64,000 nt of DNA from Scalesia atractyloides (taxonomy: Eukaryota; Streptophyta; Magnoliopsida; Asterales; Asteraceae): NCBI GenBank assembly GCA_947069175.1, contig CAMTDV010000013.1, positions 25,795,857-25,859,856 on the forward strand, written 5' to 3'. Of this stretch, positions 44,255-57,200 are shown piece by piece (position 1 is the stretch's first letter; every line of letters begins with the position of its first letter). The notes under the pieces are model-generated. The model ran no database searches, was not told where the DNA came from, and saw only the letters and a program-made list of their open reading frames with translations. Made by a program: the position numbers and the translations under genes.

Positions 44255-45319
44255 ATGCCTCCACATGTACGAGGACAAAGTGGGAGAGAAAAAGGTCCAA
44301 TGAGGGGAGGACCATCAGGGCGCATTCCTCCTCAACCTCACAACTCAGATGCCTACCAGGAATCAGGAGATTCGTCTCCATGGCAACCAGCGAGACGTTC
44401 TGTATCTACTAGACACTCGCCCTCACAATCCCAGAATTCTTATCACTCTCACCACTCCTATTATTCACACCAATACCCATCACCATGAAGAATTTAACCC
44501 TAACCATTACTTAAATACGCCTCCAGCCGATCAAAATCAGTTGGACCAGCCAAACCTTATGGACGAGGACTCCGACCCTGAGATGCCGCCGTCAGGATCG
44601 AACGTGCATCCCATTGAAATTTCAAGCTATTCAAACTCCTATGCCGGATATGCCCTACCAAGGTCCTAATGAGTGGGACCAATATTGGAATCAATTCACC
44701 TTCGCCCACACTCCTCACCACTCTCTACCACCCCCGATTCAAGAAGATGTCCACATGGAACCAGTGGATCAACCTCAACCACTACCTGAACCACCAAGAA
44801 GGAAGCGTGGAGCACGTATGTAGGTACGTGCCAGACAAAGGTCGGGATCGCTGCCACCTTTGCCCAACTCCTACCCCACAATTCAAAAGAACCCACAAAT
44901 GGGCGGACCCTCTAATGTTTCACCTATAGTGGAACCAACACCAACACCTGTTGTTCAACCACCACCATCGGGTTATACTAACCCAATCCCCACATATCCA
45001 AACGCGTCTGGATATGATCCTTTTAACCTATCTACACCGGTAGACTATCAAGCATGGTCGCAAGACCCTACATGCAGGTTATGCACAACGCATTTTACCC
45101 GTCTCCTTTCCCACCTGCTTATCCACCGACTGGATATCCACTTATGGATACCAGTATCCAGTTATGCCACAACCACAACCACAACCTCGCGCCATTGAGC
45201 CATTAATGAGGCTTGGAACGAATGAATTAAATGCAGCAGCAGAGGAGAAAATGGAGAAGAAGACAAACAAGTTCTTCAAGAAACTCTCCAAGTTGGTCAA
45301 AGGAAAGAAGGACGAGTAA
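44255..45319 (+). pseudogene. Extra proline-rich ORF upstream of gag
   Basis: Starts at ATG 44255 (MPPHVRGQSGREKG) and is readable to the stop at 45317-45319 through at least three frameshifts (near 44485, 44650 and 44820, with more after 45050). The product is rich in Pro, Ser, Tyr and His, contains MPPSGSNVHPIEIS and a PEPPRRKRGARM basic stretch, and ends in a Lys-rich segment, KFFKKLSKLVKGKKDE. It lies between the primer site and the true gag, where most Ty3 elements have no gene. Function is unknown; it could be a second gag-like protein. I recall similar ORFs in Asteraceae elements, which is recollection and not a search result. Confidence 0.6.
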
Positions 45320-46303
45320 AGTCACTTCTAATTATATGTAGTCCCTGTGAGGACACTTTATTTCTTTAGTCCCTGTGTGGACATTTTTATTTCTTAGAAG
45401 TCCTTGCATGGACAGTTTATTTCATTTTCTAGTATTGTAATTCTATTCGAAATTTAATGAAGTACTTTTGGAATTTTATATATATATATATGTAATTCAT
45501 CCTTTTGAAAACGAGTGCCTCGATTTTGTTCGAAATTTATGCTCTGCTATATAATTTCAAAAGGCCTTAATAGATTTGATTATGCCAAATGGCGTAGACC
45601 ACACATTGGCCAAGAAATGATAGTAAAGTACGAAGGGGTCTTCTATCAGGATAGTTAAGGGAAGTTATCCTTCTATCCAGAGGTAAGGGACTAGGTCCAA
45701 ACCTCCAAGGTCGTTAAGGTCGAAGGTGACCGGGACCATTAATCAATCATTAAGGTACTCTTATGTAACATTAAGAAATGTTCATACTCTTGGTAGTGTT
45801 GCTTGAGGAACCACACTAACCGTCCAATCGGGGCAGGCTGATATGCCATATACATCTGATATGATGTAGGCCAATGTGCCCAATTTATGTCCAATGGGAC
45901 ATGCTGATATGCCATATACATCAGATATGATGTAGGCCAATTTATGTCCAAAGTGACAGGCTGATGTGCCATATATATATATATATATATGATCGGCCAA
46001 GGTGCCCAATTATTATGTCCATTAGGACAAGCCTATGAGCTATATAATTGTCAATGATGATAATGACAGTTGTGACATTACGATCCACTGTCCAATAATA
46101 CATGGACTACGTCCAAATTGTAATTTGCCTATGATGGTCGTATTAAGACCTAGGCCAAATATAGATATGTTAAAGCTAAGAGTTGTGATGTTATTCACAC
46201 TAGTATAAGCAATGGATTGTTATATCCAATATTGAAAGTCGATATGGTTGATATGCCATGGCTAAATGAAGTTTTATTGGTATATAGAAACCAAGACTTA
46301 AAG
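45320..46303 (+). other. Spacer with tandem repeats before gag
   Basis: 45335-45420 has three units of about 37 bp with AGTCC(C/T)TG...GGACA and TTTATTTC. 45830-45965 has two to three units with GCTGATATGCCATATACATC and ATGATGTAGGCCAAT, then a TA microsatellite at about 45970-45992. No gene is seen. Confidence 0.6.
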
Positions 46304-47460
46304 ATGGCTAACTCAAATGAAGCACAAAGTAGCCACAGGAATGTGGAATCTAACAAAGCTAAAAACAAAAATATAGACGATGATAATTTTCAAGCTCGCA
46401 TTGATGCGGCTGTCGAAAAGGCCATGGGAAAGGCCATAGAAAGGTTAGAGAGTCGAGTGCTACTCGCTCTAGACCCTTATCTATTCCACCACCTTCAGCT
46501 CATAAGGAGAGCTTCGTTCACTCTTTGAACGAGAAAAGTGCCAAGGAAAATAGATTTTGCTGAAAGGTCCCGTTCTGTCAAAGACGGATGTACCTATAAG
46601 TATTTCGTCTCCTGTAAGCCACGAGACTTTAACGGGGAGAAAAGGGCTGTAGAAGCCCTAAAGTGGCTAGACGAGATGGAAACGATTGTAGATATCAGCT
46701 ACTGTGCTGATAAGGATGTGGTCAAGTACATATCACAATCCTTCAAGGGTGATGCCCTAATATGGTGGAAAGCCATGATCTAGTCTACAGGGAAGGTACA
46801 CCTGTATAATTTGGGATGGTCCAAATTTGTGGACCTTGTTAGGGAAACTTACTGCCCACCCCATGAGGTGGAGAAGTTAGAGACAGACTTCTTGTCTCTT
46901 TCAATGAAAAACCTAGATTGTCGGAAATACGTCTCCGATTTCAATTCCCTATCTAGGTTAGTTTCCTATCTAATCACTCCTGAACCCAAACGTATTGCGC
47001 GTTTTATAAATGGGTTAGCGCCCGAGATAAAGGGCATGGTAAAGGCTGCTCAACCTAGTACCTATAGGTCCGCTGTAGACCCTATCTCTTTCCCTCACCC
47101 TTGATTTGGTAAGACAAAGGTCAGTTAGGACTGAAACTGACGGAAAGAGGAAGCGGGAGGATAATAACTCCCAAAGATTTAGAAAGAAAGGAAATATCGG
47201 GTTCAAGAAGAACCAGCAAGTGTCTAATGACAAACCTCTGTGCAAGAACTGTAAATATAGGCATTGGGGCCAGTGTAGTATAAATCCATAAACCAAACCT
47301 TGTGGTATCTGCAAAAGGAAAGGGCATAAGACCTTAGATTGCAAGGATCTTAAGGATGCAGTTTGCTACAACCGCAACGAAAAAGGGCATATAATGTACA
47401 ATTGCCCCAAGAAACCCAAAGTAATGATGCGAAGCCTGGAGAGGCCAAGAAGGGAATGCC
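46304..47460 (+). pseudogene. gag of chromovirus
   Basis: Starts at ATG 46304. The N-terminal part is charged; the capsid part (46570-47090) has DGCTYKYFVSCKPRDFNG, ALIWWKAM and YCPPHEVEKLE motifs, and is interrupted by a stop at 46781-46783 and frameshifts at about 46525 and 47090. The nucleocapsid end (47106-47410) holds two zinc-knuckle-like stretches, CKNCKYRHWGQC and CGICKRKGHKTLDC. A stop at about 47289 separates them. It is more diverged from the outer-element gag than that gag is from element A. Confidence 0.82.
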
Positions 47461-47472
47461 CGTGCCTTTCAA

Positions 47473-47856
47473 ATGAATGCCAGGGAGGCCGTTAATGACA
47501 ACAACGTCATAACAGGAACATTCCTGATTAACAATATTTACGCTAGAGTTCTTTTCGATTCGGGTGCAGATAAATCATTTGTTGACCATAAGTTTAGTAA
47601 ACTATTAAACCTGCCCATAAGAACTCTAGATAAAACTTATGAGATAGAACTTGCTGATGGAAGTTTAGAAACAACATCTTCCATTCTTGATGGATGCTCT
47701 ATATCCATTAAGAATCATTCCATCCCTATCTCTCTTCTGCCAATAAAATCAGCGGGGTTCGATGTTGTCTTAGGCATGGATTGGTTATCTCATAACCAAG
47801 CCCGCATTGCCTGCGATAAAAAGCTCATCGAGATTAAAACCCATCTGGTGAAATGA
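47473..47856 (+). pseudogene. Protease of chromovirus
   Basis: Aspartic protease domain with an intact LFDSGADKSFV active site and the VVLGMDWLS flap-side motif. The domain itself is open, but the next domain is in another frame at about 47853. Confidence 0.85.
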
Positions 47857-48755
47857 TCACCATCCCCGGAGACTCACACTATGGATTGCCGGATAAGGTG
47901 TCGTTATTTAAGGCATCCAAGTGTTTGAGAAGAGGATGTGTCATTTACATGGCACAAGTTACTATAAATGAGCCTAAGCCAAACATGGAGGACCTACCAG
48001 TCATCTCAGAATATCCCGATGTATTCCCAGAAGAATTACCAGGCCTACCTCCAGACAGGCAAGTGGAGTTTAGAATAGATATCCTACCAGGATCAGCACC
48101 AGTTGCTAGAGCTCCATACAGGCTAGCACCAACGGAAATGAAGGAATTGAGGACACAACTAGACCAACTCTTGGAGAAAGGCTTTATTCAGCCTAGTTCC
48201 TCGCCTTGGGGAGCTCCTATTCTCTTTGTAAAGAAGAAAGACGGTTCAATGCGAATGTGTATTGATTACCGAGAGCTAAACAAGTTAACAATCAAGAATA
48301 GATATCCTCTGCCCAGGATCGACAATTTATTCGACCAACTTCAAGTGGCTAGTTACTTTTCTAAGATTGATCTGAGATCTGGATATCATCAGCTGAAGGT
48401 TATGAGTGAAGATGTTCCTAAGACTGCCTTCAGGACCCAATACGATCACTTTGAATTCTTAGTGATGCCTTTTGGGCTCACAAATGCACCTGCAGCATTC
48501 ATGGATCTCATGAATAGAGTCTGCAAGCCATATCTTGATAAGTTTGTCATTGTCTTTATAGACGACATACTTATCTACTCTTGTAATCAAGCAGATCACG
48601 AAAAACATCTTCGGTGCATCTTAGAACTGCTAAGGCAAGAGAAGCTTTATGCTAAATTCTCTAAGTGTCAATTTTGGCTTAGAGAAGTCCAATTTCTTGG
48701 ACATATGGTAGTGAGCGTGGTATCCAAGTGGATCCTGCCAAAATTGAGGCCATAA
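47853..48755 (+). pseudogene. Reverse transcriptase of chromovirus
   Basis: Open over 300 codons with PSSSPWGAPILFVKKKDGS, MCIDYRELNKLTIKNRYP, FSKIDLRSGYHQ and the intact catalytic box VFIDDILIYS. A frameshift near 48710 ends the frame just after FLGHMV. Unlike the outer element, both catalytic Asp residues are kept. The tether region continues in another frame to about 48885, with a stop near 48842. Confidence 0.9.
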
Positions 48756-48944
48756 TGAATTGGGAAGTACCCAAGACCCCAATAGAAATTCGTAGTTTCT
48801 TAGGACTGGCTGGTTATTATAGAAGGTTTATTGAGAACTTCTAAGAATAGCCACTCCTTTTACTACCTTGACCCGTAAGAATGTTAAGGAATTCTTACCA
48901 CCCAAGAGCCTATTAGCTGGATACCAGCCCGCCAAGGACCTCAA

Positions 48945-49376
48945 GTGCAACCGCCTCCCGGGTCCGAAGCTGCATCTTCTATGCAGGCGGGCATTCCTAC
49001 TAGATACCAGCGGCCAGTCACCCGCCAGGAACTGCCAGGACGGCAGTACCCTCTTCGGGAACCTCGTCCGGGCCCACTGACCTTAGATTCACTTTATGAC
49101 AGGATGGAGACTGGGTTCGGGGAACTGAGAGGTTATGTGGACCAGCAGTTTGGCGGGGTTCGCCAAACCATGTTAGAGAGTAGACGAATGCACGAGGCCG
49201 GCCAAAGGAGGCTAGAGGATGGGATGCGCTACATGATGCAGAATCTAAACATGGGAGTCCCGTCTTACTTTCAGCGGCCAGGCGGTCAGGCAGGTTCTAG
49301 CCAGTTTGCATGGATGGAGGATGTGCAGCCATACCAGGTATTTGAGGCGTCCGAAGAATCTGAAGAGGATGATTGA
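48945..49376 (+). pseudogene. gag-like C-terminal fragment in insert
   Basis: A 143-residue ORF with LDSLYDRMETGFGELRGYVDQQ, a predicted coiled coil, an arginine-rich stretch, and an acidic end (EASEESEEDD). This layout suggests the end of a Tat/Athila-type gag. There is no zinc knuckle, and no pol follows. Confidence 0.5.
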
Positions 49377-50723
49377 AGCAGCCGAAGATCTTTATCTTTA
49401 TTTTTTCTTTTCTGCTGTTTTCAGTTATTATGGTTTGTACTTTTAAACAATTTACTTTGAGGTTGGTGTTGGTCGGTTTGGGTATGTGTTGATGAACAAT
49501 CTTGCAAAATTGTTGATTTATTTGATCTTATTATTATTATTATGTTTTGTAAGTGCGCGATGCTAGGTTGATGTTATATGTTGTTCCGTTCGCATGAGAG
49601 CGTTGAGAGTGACACATTAAGCGGTTCGGTTTGGAGAGCATGAGTGGTTTGCTTGGCACATCGACAGGCTTGCACTACCAGCTAAGTCGCTTCCTTTTCT
49701 GTATTTTATTTTTCTTCTTATTTAGTTTGCTTGTTTTTATTTTATTTTGAGTAGTATTTGTCTCATCCTTGCATTGGGGACAATACAAAACTTTAAGTGT
49801 GGGGATGGGATATTAGAGTAGTATCAAAAAAAGAAAAAAAAATCCGAAAATGTCTTTTGAAAAAGAAGTTTGCATGAAAATTAAACAGAAAATGATAGAA
49901 AAATTTAACTTTTATTCGGTTTCAAATAATAATAATATGAGAATAAAAAGGGGTAAGTTTATGTCTAATTTGGGATGTGCGAGTAGGCTCGATTCGGTTC
50001 TTATTTTCTTTAAGCTTAATACACCTTAATAGTCGGTCTACTAGTGGGTACTCATCTAGGAGAAATGGGAAACTGAAACCGCCAAAAATAGTATAAGGAA
50101 TGCCGTTATAAGCTAAATATTAAAATTTCTAATCATGAAAAAAAAGAAAAAAAAATAGAAAATGAGCTTGATTGAAAAGTAGACGAGGCCTATGGAATCT
50201 CCCTTGTGGATGGTGACTCTGATCGAGAATCCCTCTAGGATTAGTAGAAATTTTAAGTATCGAAGCTCACGTTGTCGCTCTCGGGGATGGTGACTCTGGT
50301 TGAGACAGCCTCTACGTTAGATATGCAAAAAAATCAAAATGCTCAAATGAAAAAAATGAAAAAAAAAGAGAAAAAGGAAATTGCTTGATTTTAAATTCTT
50401 TATATTTTGGTATAAAACGGTTAGGAAAGGGTTAGACAATTCGTTCCTTGTGTTTCATAAGCTTGAGGTGGGATTAGGGATACTGTGGACTCTAGTGTGA
50501 GACCCTAGGTGGATTGACCGCATTTAAATTAACTTTACATGATAAGAGGCTTGAGGCGAATTTTGAGTTTAAGTGGATCCAATACTTGCAATCGCGGTTA
50601 ACATGAGTCTCGTTCCCTAATGAAAATAATAGTAATTGTTGAAATCGAGTAATTGTTGGGTTATGATTTCGTTTATGCACAATTCTTTTTCGAGGGCGAA
50701 AAAAGAGCAAGTGTGGGGATATT
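49377..50723 (+). other. Non-coding internal tail of Athila-like insert
   Basis: No gene. AGTGTGGGGATGGGA (near 49798) and AGTGTGGGGATATT (50710-50723) recur; the latter is the likely polypurine tract. Two GGATGGTGACTCTG repeats lie at 50208 and 50284. Confidence 0.5.
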
Positions 50724-52439
50724 TGATGTATTGAATAATACATCTATTTATCTTGTAGAGTTTGTATATTTTTAGCGCGTTTTCGTTTTGATTTGTCAAG
50801 AATTTATCTACTTTTAACCAAACACGTTTTGCAGGTCTTGGTTCGTGAAAACGGTTGGAAGGATGGGAAAAACGAGCGAAAATGGTGAAAAGAACCGAGC
50901 CGGGACGTGAGTGGATCGAAAAAGAGAAAACGAAACGCAAATCAGGGATTTCAACCAGGTCGCGGGGCGCGACCGGCACAGCCAAACTCTATCGCGGGGC
51001 ACGAGAGAGTGATAGTTATCTCCGGAATAATCACTCGGTCGCGGGGCACGACCGGACCACCATACTCTCTTGCGGCCCGCGACAGAGGTGTTTATCCAGA
51101 AAGTTTCGAGATCAGAGTTGTTTTGGGATTTGGTTGTTTTAAAAAGACTTATTATCATTGTAAAACACATCTTGGGCAACTTCAGACAAACTAGGGCATA
51201 TTTGGAGCTATTTTCTAGAGATTTGAAGCTACACGAAGCAGATCTAAGCTGCAGGAATTGTGGTGCTGATCACGGGAGTTCAAGGCAGGAGCTTGTCACG
51301 GTTTATCATACCAATCTCCACTTTGATTTCTTTATTTTTGATCAATCATGCTAACTTGTTATAAACTTTGTTTTAGTTATTTTTTAAACATGTTGTTAGG
51401 CTAGATTTTCTTTGGTTACCTAGGTTTTGGATTATGGACGTATGAAACTTTGATTTTCTTTAATTTAATTCATGGTTTGAATATCTAATTGGTAAAGGTC
51501 ACAACTATAATGAGCTAGTTTAGGGTATTTGCATGATCTTGTTTGTTTGATGATTGTTTGGTTGTTTTGCATAAACTTGGATGAATGTCTTTCATATAAT
51601 AGGTTTATGTTACTTTTCGTATTCTTAGGAATTCGTGAGGTTGTCGGCAAAATTGGCCAATAAAACCGGGGAAACAATTAAATTAACTATCAATTGAAAC
51701 TTGTCATTATAACTAATTAGTTAATTGAGAAATTGCAATTAGTTGGCTGAATTAATGTGGTAAATTGTTAGGTTAGGGTTTTGAGAAATTCCCGAGTCTA
51801 ATTTCCTTGTCATAATTGAATCAGTTAATCTAAACTAGAAAATTGTAGTTGGTCTAGGTTAATTATTGAGAGGTAATTAACAATTAGGCACTTTACTAAT
51901 TTGAAGAGATAATTGAGAAAGAATCTTTACGACCGGTAAACAAATAAAAAGGGTAGGTTATTGTAGGTGTCTTCCTGAGAAGGGTCGGGGTCCTGTTTAA
52001 TAAACCTAAACTTTGATATGCGAAGATCCCGGTAAAATATTCAACCAGATTAATTATTGTTAAATTGAAGGAGTAGTAGTCTAAAAGTCTAACCTAGGTA
52101 ACTAGTTTATTATCTCTTGGTAAAAGTTCTAATAAGTCCCTAGAAGTTCATAGTTTGGTCATTTCACTTTACTAGTTTTATTTAAATTGATAATTTAGAT
52201 TAGTTAGTAAAACCCCCCTTTTAAAATATACATAGTGTGTAATTAAGTCTAAATTAGTGGTCTTAGCAATTAGAGAGTCATGTGGGTTGGATAATCCGGA
52301 CTTGCTTCATACTATTCTACAATTGATCGGTCCACTTGCCGGTTAGTAGTTTAGTGTATTTTAGGAGTCTAGAGTATAATTTGAGTCTAGAATTAGGATA
52401 ATTTTGGTTTGTTTTTAATTAACTACTTTTACAACATCA
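50724..52439 (+). repeat. LTR of Athila-like insert
   Basis: 1716 bp with matching inverted ends TGATGT and ACATCA, directly after a purine-rich tract. GC-rich CTCGCGGGGC / TCGCGGGGCGCGAC palindromic motifs lie at 50955-51085. It has no coding content. Confidence 0.65.
50955..51085. repeat. TCGCGGGGCGCGA palindrome cluster
   Basis: Four copies: near 50959, 50991, 51040 and 51072 (the last as TTGCGGCCCGCGAC). One copy of the same motif occurs at 41266-41280 in the unrelated chromovirus 5' LTR. Confidence 0.7.
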
Positions 52440-52735
52440 CGTATGCATCGCGACAACTAAAGGTGCATGAAAGAAATTACACCACCCATGATTTGGAATT
52501 GGGTGCCGTTGTATTTGCGCTAAAACTGTGGAGACATTACTTGTATGGCACATAGTGTACTATATACACAGACTATAAAAGTCTCCAGCATCTATTCAAT
52601 CAGAAGGAATTGAACATGCGACAACGTCGATGGATGGAAACGCTTAATGACTATGATTGCGAGATTCGCTACCATCCAGGCAAGGCAAATGTAGTTGTTG
52701 ATGCCTTGAGTCGCAAAGAACGGTTAAACCTATAA
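52440..52735 (+). pseudogene. RNase H remainder of chromovirus
   Basis: Continues the pol of the host chromovirus with HDLELGAVVFALKLWRHYL, YTDYKSLQHLFNQ and RQRRWMETLNDYDCEI, ending in DALSRKERLN. A stop replaces a residue near 52554, and the 5' part of the domain is lost to the insert. Confidence 0.82.
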
Positions 52736-54193
52736 GGATTAACGCCAAGAGCATGAACTCAGAAATAGCTTAAGTGAGAAACTATTAGATGCACAAAAGC
52801 AAGCTCTATTAGAGGCTAATATCCCTAATGAGGGATTAGGCGGAACTGTTGACCAGTTAGCGCCTGGAAAGGATGGAATCCTTAGATTCAATGGAAGAAT
52901 CTAGGTTCCAATCCTTGGGGGACTTAGAAATCTAATCCTCCAGGAAGCGCATAGTTCGAGTACTCAGTTCACCCGGGAGGTGACAAGATGTATCAAGATC
53001 TGAAGAAGAATTATTGGTGGATGGGTTTGAAGAAATCCATAGCCACTTATGTAGCTAAGTGTCTGACGTGTTCGCAAGTTAAAGCCGAACATCAAAAACC
53101 GTTAGGACTCTTACAACAGCTTGAGATTCCCACCTGGAAATGGGAAATGGTAACTATGGACTTGATTACCAAGTTACCTAAGACCAAATGTGGAAATGAC
53201 ACTATTTGGGTCATAGTGGATAGGCTGACTAAGTCAGCACATTTCTTGCCAATAAAGGAAACGTACAATTCAGATAAATGGATAAGTTGTATGTGGACAA
53301 GATTGTGTCCCTACACGGTGTGTCGGTATCTATTGTATCTGACAGAGATACTAGATACACATCTCACTTTGGAAAAGTTTCCAACAATCCTTAGGCACAC
53401 GATTAAACTTTAGTACGGCTTACTACCCGCAGACGGATGGACAAAGTGAACGTACTATTCAAACATTGAAGACATACTTAGGGCATGTGTGATTGATTTA
53501 GGTGGAAGTTGGGATGACCACTTACCCCTAATAGAATTCTACTACAATAACAGTTATCATACTAGCATCAAGGCTGCTCCTTTTGAGGCCTTGTATGGGA
53601 GAAAATGTAGAAAGCCCGAGTGTTGGGCAGAAGTTGAGAAGGCCCAACTATCAGGACCAGAGGTTGTCCTGGAAACCACGGAAAAGATTATGCAAATCCG
53701 TGATCGTCTCAAAGCTGCCAGGGACAGGCAGAAGAACTATGCTGACAAGAGACGTAAACCTCTTAAGTTCAAAGTAGGGGACAAGGTCATGCTAAAAGTA
53801 TCATTCTGGAAGGGTGTGATGCGTTTTGGAAAGAAGCGCAAGTTGAGCCCAAGATATATTAGACCATTCAAGATAGTCGAATGTGTCGGCACTGTAGCTT
53901 ATAAGCTCAGATTGCCAGAGGAGCTTAGTGGAATCCATGATGTATTCCACATATCTAACCTTAAGAAATGTTTAGCCAATGAGTCGCTAGCAATGTCACA
54001 CAAGGATGTGCAAATTGATGAAAACCTGAGGTTTATTGAGAAACTGATTTCGATCGAGGATCGACAGGTTAAGAAGATCCGAAGAAAAATGATACCTATA
54101 GTAAAGGTTAAGCGGGACGCTTTTAGAGGTCCTGAGTATACATGGGAGGTTGAGTCCACTATGCGACAAAAGTACCCCCATCTTTTTGAATAA
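52736..54193 (+). pseudogene. Integrase with chromodomain of chromovirus
   Basis: The zinc-binding part includes CLTCSQVKAEHQKP (about 53065-53110). The core keeps MDLITKLP, SDRDT and PQTDGQSERTIQ-type text, but frameshifts at about 53280, 53400 and 53470 break it. 53489-54193 is open: FYYNNSYHTSIKAAPFEALY, KRRKPLKFKVGDKVML, then the chromodomain-like end with ISIEDRQVKKIRRK and YTWEVESTMRQKYPHLFE. The C-terminal domain is typical of Tekay-type chromoviruses. Confidence 0.88.
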
Positions 54194-54229
54194 ATCTCGA
54201 GATCGAGATTTCTTTTAAGCGGGTGAGGA

Positions 54230-57200
54230 TGTAACACCCTGTAAAACCGTGTCCAATAGTATAGTGACACGTGTTGTACTTTAAATAGTCTATTAAAGAC
54301 CAATAAGGACTAAAGGCGTCAACATGCTCAAACTGAGCCTCTGATCGACGGTCCGATGTCAACATGCATAAATAACAGCCTCTGAGTGACTGATATGTCA
54401 ACATGCTTAAATCGTTAGCCTTTGAGTGACTGATATGTCAACATGCTTGAAATTTGGCCTCTGAGTGACATCGGAATCAACATGCTTATAATAAGCCTCT
54501 GAGTGATCCTTTGTGAAGTCCTAACTCTCATTTGTGCCTTTTGTTGGACGTGAGGGTTCAATTTTGTAAATATGTGAAAATTGGATAACGAAGGGATTTA
54601 AAAGTGTCAACATGTTAATTTATACCTCTGAGTGACCATTTAACGAACTGAGAGCTCGACAATGTCCGGGCATAATCCCGGGTATGCCAAGTATTGGCTA
54701 CGGAGGGCTAAAAGTGCCAAAAAAAGTGTTTTAAAAGGTTTTTAGAAGGTTTTTAAAGTTAAGGGGCTAAAGTGTCAAACTTTGAGCTCTCCAACTATAA
54801 ATAGGTGATCAAGTTCACCATTTGAACTTGCACCTTTCTAAATCACAACGCTTCGCCCTCCTGTGGAAGTTCCTAGCTGAAAGGAGCATCCAACTTAGTT
54901 CTCTTGCATTCTAGGAAGCTCTTGTAAGTGTTCCTTGCTCTTACATTTTCGTTTATAGGCTTTTAAAGCCAAAAGTCATGCGTCTTTTGAAAAACGCTTT
55001 GACTTTCGGTTAAGACCATTATGGTCCAGCCATTGTTCGAAATGAACATGGCTAAGTGATCGCAATAAGGTAGGTTTTAGTCCCTATAAAGGGCACCTCC
55101 TGAAGATCACGTTTGCTAGACCAATTGACGAGTCAAAGTTATGATATTAAAGAGTCAAACAGGCCATTTTTCGGAAAAATCATAAATTGATCTTTTATAT
55201 GTTATGAAACCTGTTTTGACACTTAAACAAGTTGGTAATAATTATTAGAACATGTAAGAACATGTTCGGCTCGTCAATTTCAGTTCTAGGGTCGGTTCGC
55301 AACCGCAAGTCGCAAAGTTTGACTTCTGCTTTGACTTTCGAATCTGACCCGATTTAGACTAGTTACCTACTGATCTAAAGTTGCATTATGATCGTAATAT
55401 AATGTAGCATAACCCTCTGATGTTATATTACATGATCATAATCAGAATCCAAGTTTATGCACAAGTTCCATAATTATGTCATCTTTGACCAAAATGTCCT
55501 TTTTGCATAAAACAAGGTTTTAATGATATTGAACTTGAAAGTAAGTTTCATACTGATGTAATATTATAAGTAGGATTCTTTGGGATGTTAAACCAAGTTA
55601 AAAACTGAGTTTCAAGCTGGTCTTTAAACTATGTCGATAAATAGCGATTTTAGCCATTGTGGCTCATAAAATAGTTTTAATCAAATCTTTTCAAGGTAAA
55701 TCTTTTACCTACTGATATTTTATATTAAATAACATATCAGACATTTTAATCTGAACTTTACATCATTTTTCATGAAAATCACATAAAGACGCCATTTTAC
55801 GACATAAACGTCATGTTGGCGCATAGTATGGTTTTAAACCATATTAATTAACCAAGACTTGTTACCTACTGATTTTAAAACTTATTTTAAACATATTTAC
55901 AGTAGGTACAAGTTTTAAACTCAGAATCCCAAATAATTTCTAAACTATGTGTAAAATGACCAAAACCCCCTCCGGTGCATAGTTTGGTCATAAAAGATAA
56001 ATTACACATATAAATGATATCCTACTGATATTATATCATAAATAAATTATTTTTTCAGAGTACTTATGATCATAAACTTAAAATATATTCAAGTTACTTT
56101 TCTACGGTATATAATTACCGAAATGCCCTTATAAGGCATAATTTCGTTTTAAAACCTTAATGGGCATACAAGTTGATATCCTACTGATATCTTAACTTAT
56201 TTAAAGTATAATGGCATATAGAACTTGTCCATAACTTATCCAGTTACCCGATATCGCTAATATGCGCACAGTTACGTATATGTAACTATTTCACAGAAGT
56301 TAACCAAAACGGGTTTAACCTTGTCATTTAAGTTTCAAAATCCAGAATGTTTATATTTACCCATATTATACAAGTCAAGGTACTTGTTGGGATTAAACTA
56401 CATTCTATCCAATCATCGTTTAATCAGCGTCATACGTTTTGATCAAGCACGCTAGTCGCTCTAATTCTATGACTTAAATAAGACAGTTAGTATTTAATTG
56501 GTTAGTTTATGCCATAATCCAGACTAGAGACTTGCCGGTAAATGCTATCTGCATTTAAGTCTGTTTGAATATGGCTGAGTTATTAAAAATAAAAGAAGAC
56601 TAGCTCAGGTAAATACTCTCGACTTATTTCCCCTATACGGGCTTGGGTTACGGTAAATTATTGCCGCTTGGTCGGAAATGGGATCAATCGAACGTCGGTT
56701 CAGAGATAGCAAAATTCGCATATTGTTTTAATCAGTTTTGTTTGGTAACTTAAACATCGGGGTTTAACTACCGTGTCCTGGATATCCTCGGCTCATTACA
56801 ATTAGAAATGGCCACGACCTTAGCACGCTTGTAGGCATACACCCGATAGACGCTCAATTATGCATTCCCACAAGGTTGGGAGGAATTGACTCCTTCGTGA
56901 GTCCAAAGTGGTGTGTACGTTAATTGTGTCTCGGTCCCCGTACTGGGCCCCGCATGTATGAACAAACATGTAAATCTGTTAACAAGGTTAGACGGTCAAT
57001 TAACCCAAGTTATAAAAAGATTATATGCTGATACGCACTTAAAACATTTTTGAAATGTTTTCAAAATGAGTCAGTTGGGTGTATTTACCAGCGAAAGCTG
57101 ATGTATTTTCAAAAGACTAAACTGCAGGTACAATAGGAAAATAGGCTGGAAGTGCTCGGTAGTGATAGAGGATCTTGCAAATCCTAAGTCTGCCCAAAGT

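Larger units (their letters stand above)
48885..52439 (+). mobile_element. Truncated Athila-like element inserted in chromovirus RNase H
   Basis: The RNase H text stops after LTRKNVK (about 48882) and resumes at about 52440 with YASRQLKVHE, with about 150 bp of host sequence missing between. The insert holds the end of a gag-like ORF (48945-49376), a non-coding tract with TGTGGGGAT motifs (49377-50723), then an LTR (50724-52439). Its 5' LTR and any pol are absent. No target duplication was found. Confidence 0.7.

Noticed and set aside
50855..51354. Several overlapping ORFs of 90-120 codons on both strands
   Set aside because: They fall in an LTR around GC-rich palindromes; overlapping frames on both strands argue against coding.
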